A stretch of DNA of 64,000 nucleotides. Origin: CAMFLJ01 sp965279255 (GTDB lineage: Bacteria > Actinomycetota > Acidimicrobiia > Acidimicrobiales > Acidimicrobilacustridaceae). A model generated the notes under the pieces. That model searched no databases. It had not been told where the DNA came from and saw only the letters and a list, made by a program, of their open reading frames with translations. The stretch is taken from assembly GCA_965279255.1 (NCBI GenBank), contig OZ257146.1, positions 1,922,001 to 1,986,000 on the forward strand. Reading direction: 5' to 3'. Of the stretch, positions 41,900 to 49,951 are shown one piece after another. A program made the position numbers and the translations under genes. How positions within the stretch are numbered: the stretch's first letter is position 1; each line of letters begins with the position of its first letter.

Positions 41900-43280
41900 A
41901 CCGGCCGCCGTGCTGGCCCGCCCCCACACCGCCGAGCTGAGCGGCTGGGGCCGCACCGCGCCCACCGCGGCCGACGTGCGCCGCCCCACCTCGGCCGTCG
42001 AGCTGCAGCGGGCGCTGCCCACCGCCGCCGATCGGGGCCTGGTCGCCCGAGGGCTCGGTCGGGGCTACGGCGACTGCGCCCAGAACAGCGGCGGCACGGT
42101 CATCGAGACCGTCGACGTCGACGCCTTCACGATCCACGAGTCCGACCCCACCTCCGACACCGTGCTCGTCACGGCCGAGGCGGGCGCCAGCATCGACCGC
42201 CTGCTCCACGCCCTCGTGCCCCAGGGCCTCTTCGTCCCGGTCACCCCGGGCACCCGCTACGTCACCGTCGGCGGAGCGATCGCCGCCGACATCCACGGCA
42301 AGAACCACCACCGCAAGGGCAGCTGGTGCCAGCACGTCACCTCCCTGCGGCTGCAGCTGGCCAGCGGCGAGGTCGTCGAGATCGGACCCGACCGCGACCC
42401 CGACCTGTTCTGGGCCACGGCCGGCGGCATGGGCCTCACCGGCGTGGTGCTCGACGCCACCTTCGCCTGCCCCCGCATCGGCTCGAGCCGGGTGCTCGTC
42501 GACACCGACCGGGCCGCCGACCTCGACGAGGTCCTCGAGCTCATGGCGTCGGGCGACCACGCCTACGACTACTCCGTGGCCTGGATCGACCTCATGGCCG
42601 GCGGCCGGGCCCTCGGTCGCTCGGTGCTCACCAGGGGCCGGTTCGCCACCGCCGAGGAGGCCGCCCCGGCCACCCGCGACCCCTACGCCTACTCGGCGGG
42701 GGTGCTGGCCACAGCTCCCCCGTTCGTTCCGAACGGCCTGCTCAACAAGCTCACCGTGAAGGCCTTCAACGAGCTGTGGTTCCGGAAGGCCCCGGTCCTG
42801 CGCCGCGACGAGCTCCAGACCATCCCCACCTTCTTCCACCCCCTCGACATGGTCGGGGGCTGGAACCGCATCTACGGGCCCACCGGCTTCCTGCAGTGGC
42901 AGTTCGTGGTGCCCTTCGGCGCCGAGGCCACCCTGCGCCGCATCGTCGAGGACCTGAGCCGATCGGGCTGCACGTCGTTCCTGGCCGTGCTGAAGGCGTT
43001 CGGCGAGGGCGATCCCGCACCGCTCTCGTTCCCCTACCCCGGCTGGACCCTCGCCCTCGACATCCCCGCGGGTGTGCCGGGGCTCGGTCCGCTGCTCGAC
43101 CGCCTCGACGGGCTCGTGGCCGCCGAGGGAGGCCGCGTCTACCTGGCGAAGGACAGCCGCCTGCGCCCGGAGCTCGTGCCGGTGATGTACCCCCGCCTCG
43201 GCGAGTGGCAGGCCGTGCGCGACCGGGTCGACCCCGACCGGCGCATCACCAGCGACCTCGCCCGGCGCCTCGGGCTCTAG
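41880..43280 (+). CDS. dprE1: Decaprenylphosphoryl-beta-D-ribose 2'-oxidase (DprE1-like), Ala at the inhibitor-cysteine site
   Basis: A 466-residue FAD oxidase of the VAO/AldO fold, oxidising the ribose 2'-OH. LGRGYGDCAQNSGG and GGAIAADIHGKNHH bind FAD; LAKDSRL holds the conserved active-site lysine. In PGWTLALDIP, Ala392 stands where M. tuberculosis DprE1 has Cys387, the residue attacked by benzothiazinones; some mycobacteria also lack this Cys, so it is not needed for catalysis. GTG 41880 is used; GTG 41910 is an alternative. Its TAG stop interlocks with the coaE stop across CTAG. Confidence 0.92.
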   Translation: MPSTPPEPAAVLARPHTAELSGWGRTAPTAADVRRPTSAVELQRALPTAADRGLVARGLGRGYGDCAQNSGGTVIETVDVDAFTIHESDPTSDTVLVTAEAGASIDRLLHALVPQGLFVPVTPGTRYVTVGGAIAADIHGKNHHRKGSWCQHVTSLRLQLASGEVVEIGPDRDPDLFWATAGGMGLTGVVLDATFACPRIGSSRVLVDTDRAADLDEVLELMASGDHAYDYSVAWIDLMAGGRALGRSVLTRGRFATAEEAAPATRDPYAYSAGVLATAPPFVPNGLLNKLTVKAFNELWFRKAPVLRRDELQTIPTFFHPLDMVGGWNRIYGPTGFLQWQFVVPFGAEATLRRIVEDLSRSGCTSFLAVLKAFGEGDPAPLSFPYPGWTLALDIPAGVPGLGPLLDRLDGLVAAEGGRVYLAKDSRLRPELVPVMYPRLGEWQAVRDRVDPDRRITSDLARRLGL

Positions 43281-43915
43281 GCCTGGGGGACGGGGCCGAC
43301 GCCGGCGGCCTCGGCCTCGGTGCCGCGCAGGCTCTCGATCCACTCCCAGCACTCGGCGATGCGGGGAGCGAGGTCCTCCGGCGTGCCGTCGTTGGACACG
43401 ACGAAGTCAGCGGCGGCCAGGCGGTCCTCGCGGGTGGCCTGCCGGGCCATGCGGGCCCGGGCGTCGGCCTCGGTGAACCCCCGGAACGCCACCAGGCGCT
43501 GCACGGCGATGTCGGGGTCGGTGTCGACCACGATCGTGCCGGCGGTGACGTAGGCCTTGCTCTCCACGAGGAGGGGCACGTCGAGGATCACCACGTGGTC
43601 GGTGTCGCGCTGGGTCTCGATGCGGGAGTTGATCTCGGCCCCCACCGCGGGGTGCACGATGGCGTTGAGGGCCTTGAGCTGCTCGTCGTCGCCGAACACG
43701 AGGTCGGCGACCTTCTGACGGTCGAGCGTGCCGTCGTCCTGCAGGATCCCCCGACCGAAGTGCTCGACCATGGCGGCAAGCACCGACCCGCCAGGGGCCT
43801 GGAGCTCACGCACCACCGCATCGGCGTCGACGACGACCGCTCCACGCTGGGCCAGAGCCGCTGACACGGTCGATTTTCCGGAGCCGATACCGCCCGTCAG
43901 GCCTATGAGGAGCAC
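43277..43915 (-). CDS. coaE: Dephospho-CoA kinase
   Basis: A 212-residue P-loop kinase for the last step of CoA synthesis. It has LLIGLTGGIGSGKST (Lys14), the DAD motif in VVDADAVVRE, IVHPAV, DVPLLVES and the lid RMARQATREDRLAAADFVVSNDG. GTG start at 43915, since homology begins there; the very long open frame upstream is antisense to the kinase gene. Linkage of coaE and uvrB is common in Actinobacteria. Stops of coaE and dprE1 overlap. Confidence 0.95.
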   Translation of the reverse strand: MLLIGLTGGIGSGKSTVSAALAQRGAVVVDADAVVRELQAPGGSVLAAMVEHFGRGILQDDGTLDRQKVADLVFGDDEQLKALNAIVHPAVGAEINSRIETQRDTDHVVILDVPLLVESKAYVTAGTIVVDTDPDIAVQRLVAFRGFTEADARARMARQATREDRLAAADFVVSNDGTPEDLAPRIAECWEWIESLRGTEAEAAGVGPVPQA

Positions 43916-44011
43916 GGCCGGGAAGCTAGCACCGGGTCCCCCGGGGGCCGTCCTTGCGACTTCCACGATCGGTCCGTTCAAGGTTCTGCCACAGGAGCCG
44001 ACAACTGTGAT

Positions 44012-45814
44012 GTGACTGAGGTGCACACCGAACCCCAACCAGGTGCGCCCACGTGGCGTGACCGTGTGAGCCGTCTGGCCGACTCGACCGACGGCTCGAC
44101 CCACGACGACGGCATCGGCCTGGTGCAGCGCGTCGACCGCGTCGCGGCCTTCGGGCCCGCGATCCTGGCCGTGCGTTGGGCGATCGCGATCGCATCGGTC
44201 GCCCTCGCGACCCAGCAGTTCGAGGCCAAGCCGTACTCGATGGCCGTCTGGTCGGGGATGATCCTGGCCTACACGGTCGTGCGCACCCTCCACCCGCTCC
44301 GCTACACGGGCGACGTCCGCAGCCTCCTCGAGGTCGTCGGCGAGGTCATCCTGAACGTGGCCTGCGTGGTGGCCACCGGATTCTGGGACTCCCCCTTCAT
44401 CCTCATGATGCTGACGGCCGTCATGGTCGCCGGCTTCGCCCGCGGCTACGGGTTCGCCCTGCGCATCGGGGTCGTCTCGACCCTCGCCGTGAGCCTCCCC
44501 TTCCTCATCCAGGACCCGAGCAAGACGCGGATCGTCCAGTCCGCCCAGTGGACCCTGGTGCTGCTGCTGGTGGCGCTGATCGCCGGCTACACCCGCCAGA
44601 TCTCCGGTGAGGCCGACCGCCAGCACACCCTGGCGCTCGACCGCCTGGGCCGCCTCGCCGACGCCAACGCCCTGCTCTACAGCCTCCATCGGGTCACCCA
44701 GACCCTGCCAGCGTCGCTCGACCTCGACGACGTCCTCGACACCACCGTCACCCGGCTCCGGGGCCTCTTCGACTTCGACACCGCCGTGGTGCTCGGCTTC
44801 GACGACACCGACGGCACCTGGGAGCTGCTCCGCCGCGAGGGCGGCAGCCGGGTCCCCCAGCGCCAGAGCTTCGACGACCTCACCGTGCCGCTGCGCCGGG
44901 TGGTCCACGACGAGGGCGTGCTCTCGGTCTCCAACCTCCCGGCGGCCGGCTGGTCCGGCCTCGGGCCCCGCTCGGGCTCGGGCATCTACGCCGTGCTCCC
45001 CGCCCGGGGCAGCGTCATCGGCATCCTCGCCGTCGAGCACACCGACGACAACCACTTCACCGACCGTGACGTCGAGCTCCTCCGAGGGTTCGTCGAGCCG
45101 GTCGCCCTCGCCATCGACAACGCCCGGTGGTTCGCCCGCCTGCGCACCGTCGGCGCCGACGAGGAGCGCACCCGCATCGCCCGCGACCTCCACGACCGCA
45201 TCGGGCAGTCCCTGGCCTACATGGCCTTCGAGCTCGACAACATCGTCGGCAAGGAGTCCCGCGGCGAAGAGGTCGGGCCCTCGCTCCAGCGCCTCCGCGA
45301 CGACGTCCGCGGCGTCATCCGCGAGGTCCGCGACACCCTCTACGACCTGCGCACCGACGTCTCCGACACCCACGACATCGCCGACACCCTCGACGCCTAC
45401 GTGGCCCGCATCCGCGAGCGCAGCTCGCTCCAGATCGAGCTCTTCTGCGATCGCGACGCCCGCCTCCCCCTGCTCCAGGAGCGGGAGATGTGGCGCATCG
45501 CCCAGGAGGCTCTGACCAACGTCGAGCGCCACTCCCGGGCCGACCGGGTGCGCGTCCTCTGGCGCTGCAACGGCGAGTCCGCCGCGCTCGAGATCACCGA
45601 CAACGGCATCGGGTTCCCCGAGGGCACCAAGGGCCGTCTCGACTCCTACGGGATCATGGGCATGAGGGAGCGGGCCTCGAGCATCGGCGCCACCCTCGAG
45701 GTCGCCAGCAAGCCCAACGAGGGCACCCGCGTGCGCTGCAGCCTGCTGCGCAACGAGGAGCCCCGCCAGCAGCAGGCCCCGACCCACCAGACCAGCGGGG
45801 TGACCACCGCATGA
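44012..45814 (+). CDS. Sensor histidine kinase, membrane + GAF + HisKA_3
   Basis: A 600-residue kinase. About five membrane helices (residues 45-195) are followed by a GAF domain (about 220-370), a HisKA_3 dimerisation domain with the phospho-acceptor in RIARDLHDRIGQSLAYM (His near 394) and an ATPase domain (EALTNVERHS, DNGIGFP, GIMGMRERA). This is the NarX/DesK-type architecture. No sensory ligand can be read from the sequence. It starts at GTG 44012, divergent from coaE by 96 bp, and is followed by its probable partner regulator. Confidence 0.92.
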   Translation: MTEVHTEPQPGAPTWRDRVSRLADSTDGSTHDDGIGLVQRVDRVAAFGPAILAVRWAIAIASVALATQQFEAKPYSMAVWSGMILAYTVVRTLHPLRYTGDVRSLLEVVGEVILNVACVVATGFWDSPFILMMLTAVMVAGFARGYGFALRIGVVSTLAVSLPFLIQDPSKTRIVQSAQWTLVLLLVALIAGYTRQISGEADRQHTLALDRLGRLADANALLYSLHRVTQTLPASLDLDDVLDTTVTRLRGLFDFDTAVVLGFDDTDGTWELLRREGGSRVPQRQSFDDLTVPLRRVVHDEGVLSVSNLPAAGWSGLGPRSGSGIYAVLPARGSVIGILAVEHTDDNHFTDRDVELLRGFVEPVALAIDNARWFARLRTVGADEERTRIARDLHDRIGQSLAYMAFELDNIVGKESRGEEVGPSLQRLRDDVRGVIREVRDTLYDLRTDVSDTHDIADTLDAYVARIRERSSLQIELFCDRDARLPLLQEREMWRIAQEALTNVERHSRADRVRVLWRCNGESAALEITDNGIGFPEGTKGRLDSYGIMGMRERASSIGATLEVASKPNEGTRVRCSLLRNEEPRQQQAPTHQTSGVTTA

Positions 45815-45918
45815 GCACCCACGACCTCGACCCCCGCCCCACGCCCCACCTCGTCGCCCGCCCCACGGGTGACCCCGGGACGGCCCTCGGCCGCCCTGCA
45901 AACGATGGAGGACCCCCC

Positions 45919-46575
45919 ATGACCATTCGGCTGATGCTCGCCGACGACCACCGCATGCTGCGTGAAGGCCTGCGCCGGTCGATGACCGAGCAGGGGTTCG
46001 ACGTGGTCGGAGAGGCCGGCGACGGCGACGAGGCCGTGCGCCTCGCCGACCAGCTGCGCCCCGACGTGGTCCTGATGGACGTCACCATGCCCGAGATCGA
46101 CGGCGTGGAGGCGACCCGGCAGATCAAGTCGACCATGCCTGCCATCAAGATCGTGATGCTCACCATGCACGCCGATCAGGAGGTCCTCGCCGAGGCCATC
46201 CGGGCCGGCGCGTCCGGCTACCTGGTCAAGGACTGCTCGACCGAGGAGATCGCCTCGGCCGTGCGTCTCGCCGTCAGCGGCGAGACCGCGCTGTCGCCCC
46301 AGCTGGCGGCCTCGATGCTCGACGAGGTCCGCCGCATGGACCGCGACCGCGGCTTCGGTGCGCCCGAGGAGGAGCGCATCATCAGCCGTCGCGAGGAGGA
46401 GGTCCTCCAGCTCATCGCCGACGGCTGCTCGACCCCCGAGGTCGCCGAGCGCCTCTTCATCTCGCAGAAGACCGTCAAAAACCACCTCGCCTCGATCTAC
46501 CAGAAGCTCGACGCCCGTGACCGCACCCAGGCGGTGCTCCAGGCCGTCCGCATGGGGATCGTCCACCTCGACTGA
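45919..46575 (+). CDS. NarL/FixJ-type response regulator
   Basis: A 218-residue regulator with a receiver domain (ADDHRM, phospho-acceptor Asp54 in LMDVTMPE, switch Thr in MLTMHA, Lys in YLVKD) and a LuxR-type helix-turn-helix (ISRREEEVLQLIADGCST, SQKTVKNHLASIYQKL). The ATG at 45919 has a GGAGGA site; an in-frame ATG at 45811, overlapping the kinase stop, would add 36 unstructured residues. The four Flp pilin genes follow directly, so they are reasonable targets, by position only. Confidence 0.93.
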   Translation: MTIRLMLADDHRMLREGLRRSMTEQGFDVVGEAGDGDEAVRLADQLRPDVVLMDVTMPEIDGVEATRQIKSTMPAIKIVMLTMHADQEVLAEAIRAGASGYLVKDCSTEEIASAVRLAVSGETALSPQLAASMLDEVRRMDRDRGFGAPEEERIISRREEEVLQLIADGCSTPEVAERLFISQKTVKNHLASIYQKLDARDRTQAVLQAVRMGIVHLD

Positions 46576-46655
46576 CCCTTCGTCGGCGAATAGTCCGAAT
46601 GACCCATCAAGGTCGTTCGAGCGGCCGTCGATACCTAGAAGGCAAGTCAAGAATG

Positions 46656-46673
46656 GGCCCATGACCGTGGGCC
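46656..46673 (+). promoter_or_regulatory. Small hairpin in the flp1 leader
   Basis: GGCCCA and TGGGCC with a 6-base loop, 35 bp before the first pilin ATG. It could affect mRNA stability or translation; nothing more can be said from sequence. Confidence 0.35.
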
Positions 46674-46707
46674 TTCCATCAGCACCAGCACAGGGAGATC
46701 CCGGAAA

Positions 46708-46893
46708 ATGCTCACCTCTTACGAATTCGTCTCCGCCTGGCTCCAGGCCCGTTGCAAGACCGACCGTGGCGCCTCGCTCGTCGAGTACGCCCTCCTCGTC
46801 GCCCTGATCGCCGTCGTGTGCATCGTGGCCGTCACCCTGCTCGGCAAGAGCGCCTCCTCGAAGTTCTCGCAGGTCGGCTCCTCGCTCAGCTAG
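46708..46893 (+). CDS. flp: Flp/Fap-type pilin 1
   Basis: A 61-residue type IVb (Flp) prepilin. The class III leader ends RG, followed by ASLVEYALLVALIAVVCI: prepilin peptidase cuts after Gly, leaving Glu5 and Tyr6, the Flp signature. The mature part is one helix plus SSSKFSQVGSSLS-like tail. The leader is long and holds Cys16 (ARCKTDRG). Almost identical to flp3 and flp4. No tad assembly or secretion genes are in the window. Confidence 0.93.
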   Translation: MLTSYEFVSAWLQARCKTDRGASLVEYALLVALIAVVCIVAVTLLGKSASSKFSQVGSSLS

Positions 46894-46918
46894 TCCCCGT
46901 CGGGATTCGAATGTGCGA

Positions 46919-46944
46919 AGGGGCGGACCATCTGGTCCGCCCCT
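46919..46944 (+). terminator. Hairpin terminator after flp1
   Basis: Perfect 12-bp arms, AGGGGCGGACCA (46919-46930) and its complement (46933-46944), 26 bp after the flp1 stop. No T-run follows, as is usual for high-GC Actinobacteria. Confidence 0.85.
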
Positions 46945-46969
46945 CTGCACTTCCGGTGAGGAGGCTCCC

Positions 46970-47167
46970 ATGGAGGCACCGATGTGCACCACACCGAGGG
47001 AGCCGGCCGGACGATGCAGGGGCGACGCTGGTGCAGGGCTGGTGGAGTACGCACTCCTCCTCGCCCTCATCGTCGTGGCCTGCATCGGAGCGGTCACCTT
47101 CCTTGGTGGCAACCTGAGCAACAACCTGTCGAGGTCCAACTCGAAGATCACGGCAGCCAGCCCGTAG
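46970..47167 (+). CDS. flp: Flp/Fap-type pilin 2 (divergent copy)
   Basis: A 65-residue Flp prepilin with leader ending DAG, then AGLVEYALLLALIVVACIG: Glu5 and Tyr6 are kept. The C-terminal part (FLGGNLSNNLSRSNSKITAASP) and leader differ from the other three copies, so this may be a minor or structurally different pilin. The start at 46970 has a GAGGAGG site; the longer frame from 46913 would begin before the flp1 terminator. Confidence 0.88.
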   Translation: MEAPMCTTPREPAGRCRGDAGAGLVEYALLLALIVVACIGAVTFLGGNLSNNLSRSNSKITAASP

Positions 47168-47207
47168 GGGCAGGCCAGCAAGATCGACAGGCGGGACCTG
47201 GCGGAGG

Positions 47208-47230
47208 GGGCACCTCGACGAGAGGTGCCC
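47208..47230 (+). terminator. Hairpin terminator after flp2
   Basis: Perfect 9-bp arms GGGCACCTC (47208-47216) and GAGGTGCCC (47222-47230) with a GACGA loop, 40 bp past the flp2 stop, followed by TCTTC. Confidence 0.8.
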
Positions 47231-47409
47231 TCTTCAATGTCGGCATCACCACAGGTGATCACCGCCAGGGTGCTGGGCCCCCCGACCCACCAGGACAGAA
47301 CGGCGTTGAACCGGATGGCCCATGGCCAGGCGGTCATGTCGTGACTAACTTTCCTTGTACGCCCCTGGGGCATGCGCCCTGGGCGCATCTATCTGAGCGG
47401 GAGACCCAG

Positions 47410-47595
47410 ATGATGACCACCTTTGAGTTCGCGAGTGCCTGGCTACAGGCCCGCTGCAAGACAGACAGGGGCGCCTCGCTCGTCGAGTACGCCCTCCTCG
47501 TGGCCCTGATCGCCGTTGTGTGCCTCGTGGCCGTCACCCTGCTCGGCAAGAACGCTTCGTCGAAGTTCTCGAAGGTCGGTTCGAGCTTGACCTGA
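47410..47595 (+). CDS. flp: Flp/Fap-type pilin 3
   Basis: A 61-residue Flp prepilin differing from flp1 and flp4 at only a few positions (MMTTFEF start, VCLVAV, KNASSKFSKVGSSLT). The leader and Glu5-Tyr6 cleavage context are the same. A 242-bp leader separates it from flp2 and contains GC-rich hairpins around 47363-47392 (GCCCCTGGGGC and GCGCCCTGGGCGC), so it probably has its own promoter. Confidence 0.92.
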   Translation: MMTTFEFASAWLQARCKTDRGASLVEYALLVALIAVVCLVAVTLLGKNASSKFSKVGSSLT

Positions 47596-47621
47596 TCGCG
47601 GCCCCCGCCGCGACGATGTCC

Positions 47622-47653
47622 CCACGGCCCTCCCGGAGACGGGAGGGCCGTGG
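47622..47653 (+). terminator. Hairpin terminator after flp3
   Basis: Perfect 14-bp arms (47622-47635, CCACGGCCCTCCCG, and 47640-47653) with a GAGA tetraloop, 26 bp after the stop. The strongest of the four pilin terminators. Confidence 0.88.
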
Positions 47654-47906
47654 CGCGCCCGTACCGAACCGACCTCCCCCTGCGATGTGTCACCTGTCGG
47701 AGCCGACCGAGCTCCGGACGGCGGGTGCGGTGAGCCGGCAAAGAGCCGCCCGTCGGGGCGCGAGTACCCCGATTCGACTACGCGATGGGTTCGACAATGA
47801 GGCGATCGGCCCATGGGCGGAATCGGTTCGCCGTCTTACGATTCCTACATCCCCCCTCGCTCGTCCGACGGATGAGCAGCCACCAGAAAGCGCGGGAGCA
47901 CCAACC
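47654..47906 (+). other. Leader region of flp4 without a supported gene
   Basis: Together with the flp3 terminator this makes a gap of about 310 bp without a coding region. It contains several GC-rich hairpins, including CGGGG/CCCCG at about 47754-47771, and should hold the flp4 promoter. I compared it by eye with c-di-GMP and c-di-AMP riboswitch cores and saw no convincing match. Confidence 0.4.
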
Positions 47907-48092
47907 ATGATGACCACCTATGAGTTCGCCAGCGCCTGGCTCCAGGCCCGTTGCAAGACCGACCGTGGCGCCTCGCTCGTCGAGTACGCCCTCCTCGTGG
48001 CCCTGATCGCCGTCGTGTGCATCGTGGCCGTCACTCTGCTCGGCAAGAGCGCCAGCTCGAAGTTCTCGCAGGTGGGCTCCTCGCTCAGCTAG
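47907..48092 (+). CDS. flp: Flp/Fap-type pilin 4
   Basis: A 61-residue Flp prepilin. From residue 8 on its protein is the same as flp1 except for VSAW/ASAW, and the DNA between the two is nearly identical over the central 150 bp, which suggests recent duplication or gene conversion. Starts MMTTYEF, with a GGGAG site upstream. Confidence 0.93.
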   Translation: MMTTYEFASAWLQARCKTDRGASLVEYALLVALIAVVCIVAVTLLGKSASSKFSQVGSSLS

Positions 48093-48120
48093 GCGACCTT
48101 CGTCTGCAGCACCAGTCGTC

Positions 48121-48146
48121 GAGGAGGCACCCCCGGGTGCCTCCTC
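48121..48146 (+). terminator. Hairpin terminator after flp4
   Basis: Perfect 12-bp arms GAGGAGGCACCC (48121-48132) and complement (48135-48146), 28 bp after the stop, followed by TTCG. Confidence 0.85.
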
Positions 48147-48225
48147 TTCGCGTCCGGGCCCGCCCGTCGATCGCTCGAGCCGACGCGACGTCGCGACGTC
48201 CTGCGCCGCCGCTGCCGCCCATCCC

Positions 48226-48275
48226 GTTCTGGCATGCGTCTTGCACCCCTAGAGGTGCAAGACGCATGCCAGAAC
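48226..48275. repeat. Perfect 22-bp inverted repeat with 6-nt loop
   Basis: Arms 48226-48247 and 48254-48275 are exactly complementary; the loop is CCTAGA. It lies after the flp4 terminator, so a second terminator is not needed, and there is no supported gene within 110 bp on either side. The core GCACCCCTAGAGGTGC recurs as GCACCCTCTAGAGGTGC at 48392-48408. It stands at the left border of the lower-GC island. Confidence 0.9.
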
Positions 48276-48386
48276 CAGGCGGGGCCGTGACCGCTGCCAG
48301 CGTGCGAAGACACCTCGATGACAGCTAGTGCTCCTCAGGCCCCCTGTCGCTCGGGTGGTGGTGCGTAGAGAGGTCGCCTGAACGGC

Positions 48387-49322
48387 GTGTGGCACCCTCT
48401 AGAGGTGCGGGCGGAAGAGCGGATCGAGATCACGGATCTGTTGGTCGACGTGGGCCCAGAAGGCCAGAGGCACCGGGTCAACCACGCTGCGATCGTCGAC
48501 CAGTGTCGCGCTCACGGAGATAGGTGGGCGGAGCGGATCGTGGGTCAGTTACCGACGGTCGATGGCTGGCTGGACGACGCGTACGTCGACCGGCTGATGG
48601 TCACGGTGCACGGCGAGATCCAGCGGTTGTCCGAGGAGTTCCGGCACGGTGCCCGGGTGTGGGCACAGGTCGAGCCGATCCTCGTCACCCTCCGGCGTAG
48701 CGGCGTTCCGCCTCCCTACCGCGTGGTCGACGTCGGCTGCGGCACCGGCTACGTCATTCGTTGGCTCGCTGACCACACCAACGAGCCCGATGTGGAGCTC
48801 GTCGGCGTGGACCTGAACCCGGCGCTCATCGACGCCGCCCGGTCGCTGGCCGATGTCGAGTCGTTGGAATGCCGGTTCGAGGCGGCCGACGCGTTCGCTC
48901 TCGACGAACCGGCCACGATCCTGATCTCGACGGGTGTGATGCACCACTTCCGGGGCGTCGATCTCGACAGGTTCTTCGCCGCCCACGAGAACGGGCCGGC
49001 TGTCGCGTTCGTGCACATCGACTTCCAGCCGTCGCCGATCGCTCCGATGGGGGCATGGCTCTTCCACCGGACCCGCATGCGCCTCGCCCTGGCCCGCCAC
49101 GACGGAATCCGTTCGGCGCAGCGAGCGCACCCACCCCGAGTTCTCGCCCAGGCCGCAGCGACGAACGCGCCTGGCTTCGAGACCTGGGTATCGGGTCGCC
49201 ATGTCCGGCTGACCCCATTGCCCTGCGTGTTGACCACGTTGATCGGAGCGAGAGAGGACTTCAGCGCACCGCTGCTCGACACCCTGGGCCGCCGCTCCAA
49301 GCGCTTGGAGCGGCTGGCATGA
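48387..49322 (+). CDS. Class I SAM-dependent methyltransferase
   Basis: A 311-residue protein. The N-terminal 110 residues are helical and unrecognised; then VVDVGCGTGYVIRWLA binds SAM, VELVGVDLNPALIDAA holds the acidic ribose ligand, and LISTGVMHHF the motif around beta-strand 4. The tail is basic. The substrate is unknown. GTG 48387 is used; a GTG at 48405 is possible, and the short palindrome at 48392-48408 falls between or over them. Overlaps the next gene by 4 bp (ATGA). Confidence 0.78.
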   Translation: MWHPLEVRAEERIEITDLLVDVGPEGQRHRVNHAAIVDQCRAHGDRWAERIVGQLPTVDGWLDDAYVDRLMVTVHGEIQRLSEEFRHGARVWAQVEPILVTLRRSGVPPPYRVVDVGCGTGYVIRWLADHTNEPDVELVGVDLNPALIDAARSLADVESLECRFEAADAFALDEPATILISTGVMHHFRGVDLDRFFAAHENGPAVAFVHIDFQPSPIAPMGAWLFHRTRMRLALARHDGIRSAQRAHPPRVLAQAAATNAPGFETWVSGRHVRLTPLPCVLTTLIGAREDFSAPLLDTLGRRSKRLERLA

Positions 49323-49837
49323 ACCCATGGCTCGTCGCTGGCGTGTGGGGGCTGGTGACATTGGACTGCGCGCTCATGGGCTACCGGCTTGCCATGGGAC
49401 GGTCCGCACTCCTGGACAAGCGTCGCAATCACGCCGTCGCCTCCTTCCGCGCTGCGATCGCGGGACAGGTCCCCCTTGTTCTGGTGGTCGTGCTGGCCGC
49501 CGTGCTCGCGAGCAGCGGTGGGCCCACCGTGGAATCGGCCTTCGACGACGCTATGCGCCGCTTCATCATCGTGGGCGGGTGCTACGCAGCGCTCATCCTC
49601 GGGACCTGGGCCTTCTGCGCCCTGCGGTCAGTGACTGTCAGGACCATTGCGAGCGTCCTCGTGTTCGGCCCGTTCACGCTCCTTCGCCCGATCGTCGTGG
49701 TCCTCACGGTCGTCATCGCTGTCGGGCCAAACCCCCCAACGGAGCTTGTCGTCGTAGGCCTGCTGGTGGTGCTGCCGGGCATCGGCCTCGAGCCGATCCT
49801 TGACCGACGGATCGCTCGACAACTCCTCTCCCCGTAG
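49319..49837 (+). CDS. Uncharacterised four-helix membrane protein
   Basis: A 172-residue protein with four or five hydrophobic segments and a basic loop (DKRRNHAVASFR) after the first. No family recognised. Its ATG lies in the methyltransferase stop, so it is probably made with that enzyme. Confidence 0.65.
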   Translation: MNPWLVAGVWGLVTLDCALMGYRLAMGRSALLDKRRNHAVASFRAAIAGQVPLVLVVVLAAVLASSGGPTVESAFDDAMRRFIIVGGCYAALILGTWAFCALRSVTVRTIASVLVFGPFTLLRPIVVVLTVVIAVGPNPPTELVVVGLLVVLPGIGLEPILDRRIARQLLSP

Positions 49838-49853
49838 GCGCAGGAGTCCACGG

Positions 49854-49875
49854 CCCAGTCCCGGCGGTGGGTGGC
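49854..49875 (+). repeat. Island repeat site 1
   Basis: CCCA/TGGG stem around a loop containing CCCGGCGG. Lies between the four-helix protein gene and the next gene. Confidence 0.65.
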
Positions 49876-49951
49876 AAACGAACGCCTTACCATCCCGTCT
49901 CGTGGCTGGTACTCGACACCGGGACGAACGGCAGCCGGCCGCCCCCGCCAC

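Noticed and set aside
46895..46920. A tRNA-like GATTCGAAT sequence after flp1
   Set aside because: No acceptor, D or anticodon arms surround it; it overlaps the flp1 terminator region.
47690..47800. A c-di-GMP or c-di-AMP riboswitch before flp4
   Set aside because: GCAAAG-like bases and hairpins are present, but the conserved core of either riboswitch class cannot be assembled by eye.
48085..48313. Short minus-strand open frames after flp4
   Set aside because: They run through the flp4 terminator and the 22-bp inverted repeat and have no ribosome-binding site or protein-like features.
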